Assembly (NCBI GenBank): GCA_016936215.1
Contig: JAFGPL010000047.1
Coordinates: forward strand, 1-57,152
DNA: 57,152 nucleotides
Direction: 5' to 3'
Origin: Bacteroidales bacterium
GTDB taxonomy: Bacteria; Bacteroidota; Bacteroidia; Bacteroidales; UBA10428
Below the pieces are notes generated by a model, which saw nothing but the letters and a program-made list of their open reading frames with translations, searched no databases and was not told the DNA's origin. Each line of letters starts with the position of its first letter. Positions within the stretch are counted from its first letter, which is position 1. Position numbers and translations under genes: made by a program. Shown piece after piece: positions 42,567-52,458 of this stretch.

Positions 42567-44270
42567 ATGAGCAATGGCAATGAAGGCAGGAACCTGCATT
42601 TTATCGAAGAAATTGTTGAAGAAGATATCAGAACAGGTAAACACGGGGGCAGGATATTGACCCGTTTCCCGCCGGAGCCTAACGGATACCTGCATATCGG
42701 CCATGCCAAATCTATTTGTTTGAACTTTGGGCTGGCCAAAAAATATAATGGCAAATGCAACCTCAGGTTCGACGATACCAACCCTGTAACCGAAGATGTG
42801 GAATATGTTGACTCGATTAAAGAGGATATCCGATGGCTGGGGTTCGACTGGGAAGACCGTGAGTTTTTTGCTTCGGATTATTTCCAGCAATTGTTCGACT
42901 GGGCCATTCTGCTTATTAAGAAAGGGGTGGCCTATGTAGACGACTGCAGCGCCGACGAGGTGTCAGCTTCAAGGGGTACGCCTACGCGCCCAGGTAAAGA
43001 GAGCCCTTTCAGAAACCGCTCTGTGGAAGAAAACCTTGACCTTTTTATCAGGATGAGCAAAGGTGAATTTCCCGACGGAACAAAGGTATTGCGGGCAAAA
43101 ATAGACATGGCTTCGCCCAATATGCACATGCGCGACCCCGTGATGTACCGCATCAAACATGCCCATCATCACCGTACCGGCGATAAATGGTGTATCTATC
43201 CCATGTACGACTATGCACATGGGCAATGCGATTTTATCGAAAATATCACCCATTCTGTCTGTACCCTTGAGTTTGAAGTGCACAAGCCTTTATACGACTG
43301 GTTTCTTGATAACATCATTGATGATCCCGGGGTTAACAAATCGAGGACGCGGCAATACGAGTTTGCCCGTCTTAACCTTAATTACACGGTGATGAGCAAA
43401 CGTATGCTGCTTAAACTGGTTAAAGAAAACTATGTAAACGGGTGGGATGACCCGCGTATGCCGACTATCTCGGGATTGCGCAGAAGGGGATACACCTCCG
43501 GGTCAATCAGGGATTTTGCCGACAGGGTAGGGGTTGCCAAACGTGAAAACATTATTGACATCGGGTTGCTTGAGTTTTGTATCAGGGAAGACCTCAATAA
43601 AAAAGCACAAAGGCTTATGGCAGTTATCAACCCGTTAAAGGTGGTAATAGAAAACTATCCCGAAGGGGTGACCGAGGAGCTGGAAGCCGTTAACAATCCC
43701 GAAGATGAAAGTATGGGAACAAGAAAAGTGCCTTTTTCAAGGGTTATCTATATTGAGAAAGACGACTTTATGGAAGAACCGCCTAAGAAATTTTTCAGAC
43801 TTTCACCAGGCAGCGAAGTGAGGCTTCGTTATGCTTATTTTATGAAATGCACAGACGTGGTGAAAAATGGGGCAGGGGAAATTACCGAACTGCGGTGCAC
43901 CTACGATCCTGAATCGAAGGGCGGCAAGTCACCAGACGGCCGCAAGGTAAAAAGCACCATTCACTGGGTTTCGGCTGAGCACGCGATCGAAGCGGAGGTC
44001 AGGCTCTATGACAGGCTGTTTGTAAAAGAAAACCCATATGAGGCAGAAGAAGGAAAGACCTTTGTTGATAACCTTAACCCCGATTCTTTAAAAACTGTAA
44101 CAGGCTATATTGAGCCATTTGCTAAAGGGTCAAAGCCACTAGACAAGTTTCAGTTTGAGCGGATCGGATATTTTTGCCTTGACCCCGATTCTTCGGGTAA
44201 TAAGCTCATTTTCAACCGTACTGTTACACTAAAAGATTCCTGGGCCAAAATCACATCAAAAGAATGCTGA
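42567..44270 (+). CDS. glnS: Glutamine--tRNA ligase
   Basis: This 567-residue class I synthetase charges tRNA-Gln directly in the cytosol. HIGH is present as HIGHAK, with a KMSKS-like VMSKRM, plus GlnRS signatures [18 protein letters not shown] (cut as [14 protein letters not shown]) and RFDDTNP. The C-terminal anticodon-binding beta-barrel is complete (ending in [11 protein letters not shown]). The ATG at 42567 was chosen; an upstream TTG would add two residues. waaA starts 1 nt after its stop codon, so the two are co-transcribed. Confidence 0.97.
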   Translation: MSNGNEGRNLHFIEEIVEEDIRTGKHGGRILTRFPPEPNGYLHIGHAKSICLNFGLAKKYNGKCNLRFDDTNPVTEDVEYVDSIKEDIRWLGFDWEDREFFASDYFQQLFDWAILLIKKGVAYVDDCSADEVSASRGTPTRPGKESPFRNRSVEENLDLFIRMSKGEFPDGTKVLRAKIDMASPNMHMRDPVMYRIKHAHHHRTGDKWCIYPMYDYAHGQCDFIENITHSVCTLEFEVHKPLYDWFLDNIIDDPGVNKSRTRQYEFARLNLNYTVMSKRMLLKLVKENYVNGWDDPRMPTISGLRRRGYTSGSIRDFADRVGVAKRENIIDIGLLEFCIREDLNKKAQRLMAVINPLKVVIENYPEGVTEELEAVNNPEDESMGTRKVPFSRVIYIEKDDFMEEPPKKFFRLSPGSEVRLRYAYFMKCTDVVKNGAGEITELRCTYDPESKGGKSPDGRKVKSTIHWVSAEHAIEAEVRLYDRLFVKENPYEAEEGKTFVDNLNPDSLKTVTGYIEPFAKGSKPLDKFQFERIGYFCLDPDSSGNKLIFNRTVTLKDSWAKITSKEC

Positions 44271-44271
44271 C

Positions 44272-45507
44272 ATGCGGATTATCTATTCCCTTACCATTAG
44301 CCTGTATTACCTGGGGATTTTAGTCGCCTCACTTTACAATAAAAAAGCTAAATTCTGGGTTGATGGCCGAAAGGGTGTTTTGAAGAGAATTGCTGAAACG
44401 GTTGACCCGTCTGCACAGCTTATCTGGTTTCATGCTTCTTCCCTGGGTGAATTTGAGCAGGGACGACCGGTTATTGAAGCCATAAGGGAAAAACATCCCG
44501 GGTATAAAATCCTGCTTACGTTTTTTTCACCTTCAGGCTATGAGGTAAGAAAAAATTACCGGGGGGCTGATTATATTTTTTACCTGCCACTTGATACCAG
44601 GGCAAATGCAGCAAAATTTGTTGACGCCATCAGCCCTTCAATGGTTTTTTTTATTAAATATGAATTCTGGTATCATTATTTGAGGGTGTTAAAGAAAAAA
44701 GGGATACCTGTTTATCTTATCTCTGCTATTTTCAGAAGAAACCAGTTGTTTTTCAGATGGTATGGAAGATGGTACAGAAAAATGCTTAAGTTTTTCAACC
44801 ATATTTTTGTACAAAATGACGAATCGTTAAACCTGCTTTCAGATTTTAATATAAAGCATACCAGCAAGTCGGGAGATACCCGTTTTGACCGTGTTGCAGA
44901 AATTGCAAGGCAGACAAAGGCCATTGATATAGCTGAAAAATTCAGGAATGATAATACAGTGGTCATTTGCGGCAGTACCTGGGACAAAGACGAAGAGCTG
45001 CTGGTAAAACATATAAACAATTCAGCTAAGGATTTGAAATACATTATTGCCCCGCACGAAATACACGAAACTCATCTTCAGCGTATTATTGCAGCACTTA
45101 AAGTACCCTTTGTTCTTTTTTCTGATGCAAATTTTGAAAATGTGGCCGATAAACAGGTTTTGATAATTAATAATATAGGTATGCTGTCTTCGCTTTACAA
45201 ATACGGCGATTGGGCATACATTGGCGGCGGTTTTGGGGTCGGTATCCATAATATCCTTGAGGCTGCAACATTCAACCTGCCTGTGGTATTCGGGCCGAAT
45301 TATCATAAATTTAAAGAAGCTGTTGACCTGGTACAAGCCGGAGGGGCTTTCAGCATCGAAGATTTTAACGGGCTGTCGGAAATTTTTAAAATTCTATTTG
45401 AAAATAAAGAAAAAAGGGAATACACCGGAAAGATTGCAGGTGATTATGTTATTAAAAACCAGGGTGCAACAGAAAAAATCCTGACAAAAATTTTTAATGC
45501 ATCGTAA
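44272..45507 (+). CDS. waaA: 3-deoxy-D-manno-octulosonic acid transferase (Kdo transferase)
   Basis: This 411-residue inner-membrane-associated GT30 enzyme adds Kdo to the lipid A precursor. It has the N-terminal hydrophobic anchor (LTISLYYLGILVAS), the ASLGEFEQGRPVIE motif containing the catalytic Glu, and the C-terminal sugar-nucleotide-binding domain (AYIGGGFGVGIHNILEAATF). It starts 1 nt after glnS, an odd but common pairing in Bacteroidota. The HD gene follows after 17 nt. Confidence 0.95.
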   Translation: MRIIYSLTISLYYLGILVASLYNKKAKFWVDGRKGVLKRIAETVDPSAQLIWFHASSLGEFEQGRPVIEAIREKHPGYKILLTFFSPSGYEVRKNYRGADYIFYLPLDTRANAAKFVDAISPSMVFFIKYEFWYHYLRVLKKKGIPVYLISAIFRRNQLFFRWYGRWYRKMLKFFNHIFVQNDESLNLLSDFNIKHTSKSGDTRFDRVAEIARQTKAIDIAEKFRNDNTVVICGSTWDKDEELLVKHINNSAKDLKYIIAPHEIHETHLQRIIAALKVPFVLFSDANFENVADKQVLIINNIGMLSSLYKYGDWAYIGGGFGVGIHNILEAATFNLPVVFGPNYHKFKEAVDLVQAGGAFSIEDFNGLSEIFKILFENKEKREYTGKIAGDYVIKNQGATEKILTKIFNAS

Positions 45508-45524
45508 AGAGCCAAATCCGGGTT

Positions 45525-46307
45525 ATGATACCATTTTCTGATGAACATATTGAATTTCTTAAGAAAAAATTTGTTGCGCATACCGAGAGTTTTTCTGCAG
45601 GGAGCAAAGATATTCATGATCATATTGTACTTAAAAGGGACCATACTTTCAGGGTTTGTAAAAACATAGATTACCTTGCCGGACAAATCGGGCTGTCAAA
45701 GCAGGAAAAACAGCTTGTATACCTCATCGCCCTTTTTCATGACCTTGGCCGGTTTACTCAATATCACCTTTACCAGACATTCGATGATTCAAAGTCGGTG
45801 GACCATGCCGAGCTATCTGTGAAAATTATAAAATGCGAAGGATTTTTTGAGGACATACCGTCAAAGTACCATGAAATCATTTATAAATCTATTCTCAATC
45901 ATAACAGGCCATTTCCCGATTTTTCAGCAGATGATGAGGTGGCTTTATATTCAAAACTTCTCAGGGATGCCGATAAGCTTGATATCTGGTATGTTATAAC
46001 CGATGATGTTTTGAGAAAGGTAATAGAAAAAGAAAAGGAGGATAAGGAATATCAAATTCCCGATGCAATATTTCAGCAATTTCTGAAAAAAGAATTTGTA
46101 AAGCTTGCACAGGTATCAAATGACAATGATATGCGGTTATTGAGAATAAGCTGGGTATTTGACATCAATTTCGGATGCACCTTTCATGAGATTAAAAACA
46201 ATAAAGTCCTGGATAAAATTTTCGCATTGATGCCTCAATCAGAGAAGTTAACGGAAATAAAAAACATGGTATCCATGTATATCAATGAAAAAGCCTTAAC
46301 CTGGTAA
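45525..46307 (+). CDS. HD-domain protein
   Basis: This 260-residue cytosolic protein has a predicted metal-dependent phosphohydrolase fold: FHDLGRFTQYHLY contains the HD pair, with further His/Asp residues (SVDHAELS, LNHNRPFPD, LRDADKLDI). Members act on nucleotides or nucleotide second messengers. No other domain is seen and the substrate is unknown. It is the third gene in the glnS-waaA unit. Confidence 0.83.
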   Translation: MIPFSDEHIEFLKKKFVAHTESFSAGSKDIHDHIVLKRDHTFRVCKNIDYLAGQIGLSKQEKQLVYLIALFHDLGRFTQYHLYQTFDDSKSVDHAELSVKIIKCEGFFEDIPSKYHEIIYKSILNHNRPFPDFSADDEVALYSKLLRDADKLDIWYVITDDVLRKVIEKEKEDKEYQIPDAIFQQFLKKEFVKLAQVSNDNDMRLLRISWVFDINFGCTFHEIKNNKVLDKIFALMPQSEKLTEIKNMVSMYINEKALTW

Positions 46308-46401
46308 TTGTATTATTTTCAATTCATTTGAAAGACAATAATTACCCTGGCAGCATTGAATATCCTGGTGAAAATCAGGATTTATTATAAATAAAGGACT
46401 C

Positions 46402-46857
46402 TTACTTTGGCAGACCCCCGAAAATCTTCGTGAGCATGCGATGAAATTTATGAATGCTTTGTACAGGTTCTGCGAACATAAAGATACATTTCTTAAAGAT
46501 CACCTCTTTCTGGTATTCTTCGGCAATTTTTATTGATTCTTCGGTTTCAGACATCTGCTGTACCCAGATGTTCTGTATCCCCTTGTCAATGGCTTCCCGC
46601 AGTATGGCGTCGGTCTCTTCTTTGGGTGTTACAATCAAAAGGCTTTTGACATCCACCGGCAGATCGTTTACTTTAGCATAGCACTTTACCCCGTCAATCT
46701 CTGTTGCTTTTGGGTTTACAGGTACAACCTCAATACCTTTCTGACTGAGTTCATGAAAAATAGAATACCCAAATTTTTTTGTATTTCTCGATACACCGGC
46801 TACAGCTATTTTCCCCGGCTCAAAAAAATTATCAATGTCCTTTTTTGTTACTTTCAT
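46402..46857 (-). CDS. CoA-binding domain protein
   Basis: This 151-residue cytosolic protein is a single Rossmann-like CoA-binding domain (CoA_binding_2 type) with a nucleotide loop (KIAVAGVSRNTKKFGYSIFHEL) and a hallmark VVPVNPKA. Such proteins bind CoA or acyl-CoA and some are linked to acyl-CoA metabolism. The ATG at 46857 was chosen over a TTG at 46884. It converges with the HD gene; a small hairpin lies between (46362-46381) but has no strong T tract. Confidence 0.85.
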   Translation of the reverse strand: MKVTKKDIDNFFEPGKIAVAGVSRNTKKFGYSIFHELSQKGIEVVPVNPKATEIDGVKCYAKVNDLPVDVKSLLIVTPKEETDAILREAIDKGIQNIWVQQMSETEESIKIAEEYQKEVIFKKCIFMFAEPVQSIHKFHRMLTKIFGGLPK

Positions 46858-46900
46858 ATACAGGGTTTTAAATGATTTCAGCAATAAAATTAATAAATCA

Positions 46901-46908
46901 TATATTTG
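46901..46908 (+). promoter_or_regulatory. Candidate -7 element for the LEA14-like gene
   Basis: TATATTTG lies 29 nt before the ATG at 46938 in the divergent spacer. No -33 element is seen. Confidence 0.35.
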
Positions 46909-46937
46909 TTCGTTATAATAACTGATAAAATATTTTT

Positions 46938-47405
46938 ATGAAGCAGCACATCCTTTTGTTAATTGGCTTTGCAGGAATTTTTATTTTTCTTGCATCATGT
47001 GGTAAGATAGAAGAAATTGAAATAAGGGGTGCTGATAATTTCAAGTACAAGGGATTTAAAGACAACCATATTGAATTAGAGGCAGATATCAACATATACA
47101 ATCCAAGTGGTTTTAAAATAAGGATTAAGGAAATTGATATGAGACTCGTGGTGAACAACGAATACCTTGGCAGGCTTTATAACTCAGGGGATATTGTTAT
47201 CAGGCCGCATTCCGAAGGATATATTACTGTTCCTTTCAGGTTGCGTATAACCAATATCTTTGCAGGTGTTTCAGCAGTTAAGAAGTATTATAACCAGAAA
47301 AACCTGAAAGTGGAAGTTGACGGCACGGTTACAGGGCGTGCAGGAATTATCAGAAAAAAGATCGGGCTAAATAAAACGGCATATATTGATTCACTTAAAC
47401 CTTAA
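46938..47405 (+). CDS. LEA14-like lipoprotein (late-embryogenesis-abundant type 2 domain)
   Basis: This 155-residue predicted lipoprotein has a lipobox (FLASCGK, Cys21). The remainder looks like a LEA type 2 immunoglobulin-like sandwich: LEADINIYNPSGFKIRIKEIDMRLVVN, then VPFRLRITN and KVEVDGTVTGRAG (cited here in parts). Its role in bacteria is unclear; desiccation or surface protection is guessed for relatives. It precedes a SPOR-domain gene by 47 nt. Confidence 0.78.
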   Translation: MKQHILLLIGFAGIFIFLASCGKIEEIEIRGADNFKYKGFKDNHIELEADINIYNPSGFKIRIKEIDMRLVVNNEYLGRLYNSGDIVIRPHSEGYITVPFRLRITNIFAGVSAVKKYYNQKNLKVEVDGTVTGRAGIIRKKIGLNKTAYIDSLKP

Positions 47406-47430
47406 CAACATTTCTTTGTTAAATTTTTCA

Positions 47431-47438
47431 TATTTTTG
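47431..47438 (+). promoter_or_regulatory. Candidate -7 element for the SPOR gene
   Basis: TATTTTTG followed by C lies 14 nt before the ATG at 47453, giving a very short leader. It matches TAnnTTTG, without a -33 partner at the normal distance. Confidence 0.4.
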
Positions 47439-47452
47439 CGCCTGAACTTTAC

Positions 47453-47914
47453 ATGAATCTTCCGGTGAAAAAATGGCTATTTGTTTTGGGTTGTTTATCC
47501 CTGTTGTTTGCCGGTGCTGAGGCACAACAGGCGGGTTATATCCTGAATAAACTGCAGTCGGCCACTGCAAAATCCGGAAAGGTACAAATCTCACAAAGTG
47601 AAAGTATTAAAAAGGTACTCGACCTTCATCTTCAGGCCAAAAGGAAAGAGGTAAAAAACAACGGCTGGAGAATTTGTGTTTTTGCCGATTCAGGCCAGGA
47701 AGCCAACAGGAAAGCCGAAGGAGTGAGGTCTGTTTTCATTAGCAGGTTTCAAAAAGTTCAGCCCTATAAAATCTTTAATTATCCCTTCTACCGTGTTTAC
47801 GTAGGCGATTTCAGGACCAAAAGCGAAGCTCTGAAGTTCCTGAAAATGCTCGAAGCCGAATTTCCAAATGCATATATTGTTCCCGATGTAATTGCACCAT
47901 TGGGATTAAACTAA
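47453..47914 (+). CDS. SPOR-domain protein
   Basis: This 153-residue secreted protein has a signal peptide (LGCLSLLFAGAEAQ) and a C-terminal SPOR domain (about 70-145, GWRICVFADSGQEANRKAE, then YRVYVGDFRTKSEALKFL), which binds denuded glycan strands at division sites. The region between (about 25-65) is a short helical linker. It is followed after 17 nt by the PurF-like gene. Confidence 0.85.
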   Translation: MNLPVKKWLFVLGCLSLLFAGAEAQQAGYILNKLQSATAKSGKVQISQSESIKKVLDLHLQAKRKEVKNNGWRICVFADSGQEANRKAEGVRSVFISRFQKVQPYKIFNYPFYRVYVGDFRTKSEALKFLKMLEAEFPNAYIVPDVIAPLGLN

Positions 47915-47931
47915 AAAGAAAGTCCTGAAAA

Positions 47932-49830
47932 ATGAGCGACGAGATAAAGCATGAGTGTGGAATTGCCCTGGTAAGACTGCTCAAGCCCCTGGAACATTAT
48001 CAGTTGAAGTATGGTACATGGCGCTATGGCTTGCAAAAGCTTTACCTTTTGATGGAAAAGCAGCATAACAGGGGACAGGACGGCGCCGGTGTGGTGGGCA
48101 TCAAATTCGACCTCGAGCCGGGCAACGAGTACCTGCACCAGGTACGATCGGTTGATTCCTCGGCCATTAACGATGTTTTTAAGACCATATACGGGAATTT
48201 CGAAAAACATGAAAATACACCCGGGCGATTATCAGACCCGGTATGGGTAAAGCAAAACCTTCCTTTTGCCTGTGAGGTGCTCCTGGGGCACTTAAGATAT
48301 GGCACACATGGCAGGAACAGTATTGAAAATGTTCATCCCGTTACAAGGCTGAACAACTGGAAAACCAGGAACCTTGTGCTGGCCGGCAATTTTAACCTTA
48401 CCAATGTTGACGAACTCTTCAGGATTCTTATTGACCTCGGGCAGTCGCCCCGCGACTTTATAGATACAGTGATCATGCTCGAAAATGTAGGCCATTTTCT
48501 CGACACCGAGAACCAGAAAGAATTTGACAAATACAAGTTACAGGGGTATACCAACAAGTATATTTCTGAATTGATCGCAGAGAACATTAAAGTTGAAAAC
48601 ATCCTCAGGGAGTCGAGTAAAAAATGGGATGGGGGTTATGCAATCGCCGGCCTTCTTGGCCATGGCGATGCCTTTGTTTTCAGGGACCCCTGGGGTATCC
48701 GTCCGGCATTTTATTATTATAATGATGAAATAGCTGTTGTGGCAAGCGAAAGACCGGTGATACAAACAGTGATGAATGTGGATTTTGATGAAGTGAAGGA
48801 GATAAACCCGGGAGAGGCTATCATCATTAAGAAAAACGGGTACATTTATAATAGTTGCATCCGTGAACCCTTTGAGAGAAAATCTTGTTCTTTCGAACGT
48901 ATTTACTTTTCACGCGGCAGCGACAAAGAGATTTACCGGGAACGCAAAATGCTAGGCAACCTGCTTACCCCACAGATCATCAAAGCCGTTGACGGCGACC
49001 TTGAAAACACTGTCTTTTCTTTTATCCCCAACACAGCAGAGTCGGCATTCTATGGCATGGTGCAGGGTATAGAAATGCATATGAAAAACCAGGAGAAAGA
49101 TAAAATACTTAAATTAGGGAAAAACATCACCGAACAGGAACTTGAACATATTATATCGTTGAAGCCCCGTATAGAAAAAGTGGCAATTAAAGATATCAAA
49201 CTTCGTACATTTATTTCCCAGGATAAGGGAAGGGACGACCTTGTAGGCCATGTGTACGATATCACTTACGATACCATTCGCAAAGGGGTTGATAACCTCG
49301 TGGTTATTGACGATTCGATTGTGAGGGGTACTACCCTAAAATACAGTATTATAAGAATACTCGACCGTTTGCAACCAAAACGTATCGTTATCGTTTCTTC
49401 TTCTCCGCAGATCAGGTATCCCGATTGTTACGGAATTGATATGGCCAAACTTACAGATTTTATTGCCTTTAGGGCTGCCGTAGATCTTCTGAAAGAAACC
49501 GGCAGCGAGCATATCATCAACGAGGTTTATAAAAAATCAAAAGAACAGGAGGATATGCCCAAAGAGTTGATTGTAAACCATGTGAAAGAGATTTATAAAC
49601 CTTTTACACAAGAGGAAATATCCGGAAAAATTGCCCGGTTGCTGAAAAACGCCACCGTGCAGGCCGACCTGAAAATTGTTTACCAGACCATTGAAAACCT
49701 ACACAGAGCTTGTCCCAACGATCTGGGTGACTGGTATTTCACGGGCGATTATCCCACACCTGGCGGGAATAAAGTGGTCAACCGTTCATTCATCAACTTC
49801 ATTGAAGGTAAGAATATACGTGCTTATTAA
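47932..49830 (+). CDS. Amidophosphoribosyltransferase-like protein (PurF paralogue)
   Basis: This 632-residue protein has an N-terminal Ntn-type glutaminase domain (Cys9 becomes the N-terminal nucleophile after an eight-residue propeptide, in MSDEIKHECGIALV) and a C-terminal phosphoribosyltransferase domain with the PRPP loop VVIDDSIVRGTTLK. It is longer than normal PurF (about 470-510). The usual HNGNL of the glutaminase site is GNFNL here, so the Gly of the oxyanion hole is Phe, though Asn and the GHLRY motif stay. I recall similar long proteins across Bacteroidota; a biochemical role beyond or beside purine synthesis is not known to me. It is preceded by the SPOR gene in the same direction. 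Confidence 0.85.
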   Translation: MSDEIKHECGIALVRLLKPLEHYQLKYGTWRYGLQKLYLLMEKQHNRGQDGAGVVGIKFDLEPGNEYLHQVRSVDSSAINDVFKTIYGNFEKHENTPGRLSDPVWVKQNLPFACEVLLGHLRYGTHGRNSIENVHPVTRLNNWKTRNLVLAGNFNLTNVDELFRILIDLGQSPRDFIDTVIMLENVGHFLDTENQKEFDKYKLQGYTNKYISELIAENIKVENILRESSKKWDGGYAIAGLLGHGDAFVFRDPWGIRPAFYYYNDEIAVVASERPVIQTVMNVDFDEVKEINPGEAIIIKKNGYIYNSCIREPFERKSCSFERIYFSRGSDKEIYRERKMLGNLLTPQIIKAVDGDLENTVFSFIPNTAESAFYGMVQGIEMHMKNQEKDKILKLGKNITEQELEHIISLKPRIEKVAIKDIKLRTFISQDKGRDDLVGHVYDITYDTIRKGVDNLVVIDDSIVRGTTLKYSIIRILDRLQPKRIVIVSSSPQIRYPDCYGIDMAKLTDFIAFRAAVDLLKETGSEHIINEVYKKSKEQEDMPKELIVNHVKEIYKPFTQEEISGKIARLLKNATVQADLKIVYQTIENLHRACPNDLGDWYFTGDYPTPGGNKVVNRSFINFIEGKNIRAY

Positions 49831-50093
49831 GGCCGATTTGTCAAATTGGAAAAATCATTTTTTCTGAAATTCTGTCAAATTTTAATAAGTGGCTGTTCAG
49901 ATAGTCAGTTACTGGTTTTTATTAAACCGCCAAAAGGTATGCGACAGTATCAGTCCGATCTCATATAAAAAATCTGCATATTGTTTTCAATCAAACAATT
50001 CTGTAATTTCGGAGTACTTTAGGTATTCAGATTGCCAAAAACAAGAATGACTTTTACTTGTTTAAGATTTGATTTATCATAATCTGTTAAACA

Positions 50094-52379
50094 ATGGCAA
50101 TAAAATTATTGTCAAGGAGATGCAATAAAGTATCCGGATTTTTTCACAGGATGGAAAACGGTTTCTATTTCTGCACTCTTTCAGTTATTATATTCATATT
50201 TTTATTTGCCGGGTTTAATTTTCCCCTGCTTTTTGCACAATCACCCTCCTCACGCATGGATTATATCAATCCCAACCTCCGACTGCTTGAACACCTTATT
50301 AAGATAAAAATTGACAGTCTGAGGGAAATACAGGGATTACAGCCGCTTTACAACGATTCTGTCTGTTTCCTGGCTGCCAGGGACCATGCCGAGTACCTTA
50401 TGGATTATGAAGAAATCAGCCACATACAAAGCGATGTACCTCAAAAGCGTTCTCCCCAGGACAGGGTAAATTACTATGGTGCAAAAAATTACAAAACCGG
50501 GGAAAACATCGTGAAGATTTTTATTGGAATCCCGTTTACTTATTCCGTAAAGACCGATCCACCCAAAGACATTGTATTGGAGACTTATTATGAAATAGCA
50601 GGGTTTATTGCAGAAGCATGGAAAAACAGCGCCGTACACTATATTAATATCCTTATGCCCGATTTTAATATAACCGGTGTAAGCGCAGTTTTTAACGAGG
50701 ATGACAAGTCACTCATCTCTGTCCAGGTTTTTGCAGGAGTGGACGGGACTTATAAGGTACACCGCCATTACGGGTATTTTCCTTATGACAGTGAATTTGC
50801 CTTTGCTGAAAATATTTCTTTGCCCGGAATACCGAAAGATACCGGTTGTAATTTTGATAACCCCTGGGGGCTGCAGCTTCATGAAGACTTTATTAAATCA
50901 GATTTTTCAGACACCATAAAGCAGATATTAAAGGATTGTCATATTATTTATAAAGAAGATGAAGTTTATCTTTACCTCGGTTCTTACGACAGGGCAATAT
51001 CGCTGTTTAGCAATGAAAATGACGGGCTTGCACTTGAAATACTCCCTGTCGGGATGTTTGATTGTTCATGGCCTAAGGGTGATGTTGCTATATCGGCTGC
51101 TGATTGCCCGGTACGGGGTATCATATCCAAACCTGTTTACCTGGATAAATTGCTGAAAAAAAACCTGCACAGTATAACAAATGAATCCGGGATGAGGTAC
51201 CTGATACCATTTGCCGGCGAGCTTCCCGATATGCCGGCTGATTCTTTCGAGGTAAATGTAGTTTTGATCAAAAACAAAAAAATCTGGAAGGTAATTCAAA
51301 CACATCATCTGTGTGGGGAAGCAGGAGCATTCCCGGTTGATTTGCATATTTATGGTGGAGACAACAACTGGGGCAAATTTAAACAAAAGCAGTACAGCAA
51401 TCGCGAAAAACCTTCATTACCGGTTTCATCGGGTGTTTCTGCAGTAGCTTCTAAGACCCTGGGGGAATATTCTCTTTTGTTCGATGAAGCTAAAGAAAAA
51501 TTCCACGATGGGCAAAATCTTTCCGGGAAGTTTTTTTATCATCAGCTCGATTCACTGCAGGATGCACTTTTTGATTTATTTCTTGAGGGTGCATTGCAAT
51601 TTTCTGAAATTGAAGCCCTGCCAGTTTTTTTTCAAAACGGCAATAATTTGCCTGACCGTACCCAGCCTTTTGCCCAGTTGCAATACAAGCGCTTGATTTT
51701 CAAATATCATTATCTGCCGCATGAAATGAATGATACTTTACTCTTTGAAGCTCTTTCTTCCTTGAGAAAATTCAGAAATCCTTCTCCTGAGGTACTCTAT
51801 AATTATATGGTACTTTACCTTCGCCATTTGGATAAACCAGTGTCTGAGAACATCACCCCGGCCACGCTTCGCGAGATTGAAGATATTGCGCAGAGGGTAC
51901 AGGGCCGAATTTCCCCTTGTTATACCGATGCATTACTGCTTTTTTATCATTTTCAAAACCTGGAAAAAAACCTTGCAAATGAAACCATTGCCATGTCTAC
52001 TGTCTACCGGTCTTTGGATTTTGTATTCAAACAGTATGCAGATGCTGAAATCTCAGCCGGCCTGCGTGTAAAGCTTTCGCGGTATTTTATTCTTTTCAGG
52101 GCCTACGGCTTTGCATACCGGATACTTGATCGGGCCATTGATCAGGAAATACCCGATAAAGAGGCCTATATACTTTCACTAAAATTGTATTATTCCGGTA
52201 TGGTGCAATTGCAAAACCCATCCGATTATTACAGCAGGTTGATCAATGCGGCCAGTTTTCTTACAGATGAAGAATGGACAGGGCTTTTTGAGGGGCCATG
52301 CCGGCTTAATGTCCAGCATCTTAATCACAAGTCGCTTCGTAATTTATACTGCGCGAAAAGAAAGATTTTAAAGCATTGA
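50094..52379 (+). CDS. Secreted CAP-domain protein with long unknown C-terminal region
   Basis: This 761-residue protein has an N-terminal hydrophobic signal (FCTLSVIIFIFLFAGFNF) and a CAP/SCP domain (about 60-215). Hallmarks are ISHIQ, GENIV and SAVHYINIL, with the His and Glu cluster of CAP proteins. Residues 216-430 look beta-rich, and about 465-761 are helical with Leu/Tyr-rich repeats (YLPHEMNDTLL, YILSLKLYYSG). I recognise no domain there. CAP proteins are involved in lipid or ligand binding or proteolysis in other phyla; here the function is open. The first ATG (50094) gives a long N-terminus; an alternative start at 50151 (MENGFYFCTL) would fit the signal peptide better. Confidence 0.75.
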   Translation: MAIKLLSRRCNKVSGFFHRMENGFYFCTLSVIIFIFLFAGFNFPLLFAQSPSSRMDYINPNLRLLEHLIKIKIDSLREIQGLQPLYNDSVCFLAARDHAEYLMDYEEISHIQSDVPQKRSPQDRVNYYGAKNYKTGENIVKIFIGIPFTYSVKTDPPKDIVLETYYEIAGFIAEAWKNSAVHYINILMPDFNITGVSAVFNEDDKSLISVQVFAGVDGTYKVHRHYGYFPYDSEFAFAENISLPGIPKDTGCNFDNPWGLQLHEDFIKSDFSDTIKQILKDCHIIYKEDEVYLYLGSYDRAISLFSNENDGLALEILPVGMFDCSWPKGDVAISAADCPVRGIISKPVYLDKLLKKNLHSITNESGMRYLIPFAGELPDMPADSFEVNVVLIKNKKIWKVIQTHHLCGEAGAFPVDLHIYGGDNNWGKFKQKQYSNREKPSLPVSSGVSAVASKTLGEYSLLFDEAKEKFHDGQNLSGKFFYHQLDSLQDALFDLFLEGALQFSEIEALPVFFQNGNNLPDRTQPFAQLQYKRLIFKYHYLPHEMNDTLLFEALSSLRKFRNPSPEVLYNYMVLYLRHLDKPVSENITPATLREIEDIAQRVQGRISPCYTDALLLFYHFQNLEKNLANETIAMSTVYRSLDFVFKQYADAEISAGLRVKLSRYFILFRAYGFAYRILDRAIDQEIPDKEAYILSLKLYYSGMVQLQNPSDYYSRLINAASFLTDEEWTGLFEGPCRLNVQHLNHKSLRNLYCAKRKILKH

Positions 52380-52432
52380 ACTTTCCGGTATTCTTTGCCT
52401 GAACATTATGAATTTAATGATCCGCCACATGT

Positions 52433-52440
52433 TATCTTTG
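52433..52440 (+). promoter_or_regulatory. Candidate -7 element for rtcB
   Basis: TATCTTTG lies 18 nt before the ATG at 52459, giving a very short leader. It matches TAnnTTTG, without a -33 partner. Confidence 0.4.
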
Positions 52441-52458
52441 TATTAAAACCATATAAGC

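Noticed and set aside
46362-46381. Hairpin between the HD and CoA-binding genes
   Set aside because: The stem is only 6 bp (ATCCTG/CAGGAT) and there is no good T tract, so it is too weak to call a terminator.
49913-49928. Small hairpin after the PurF-like gene
   Set aside because: The GGTTT/AAACC stem has 5 bp and no T tract.
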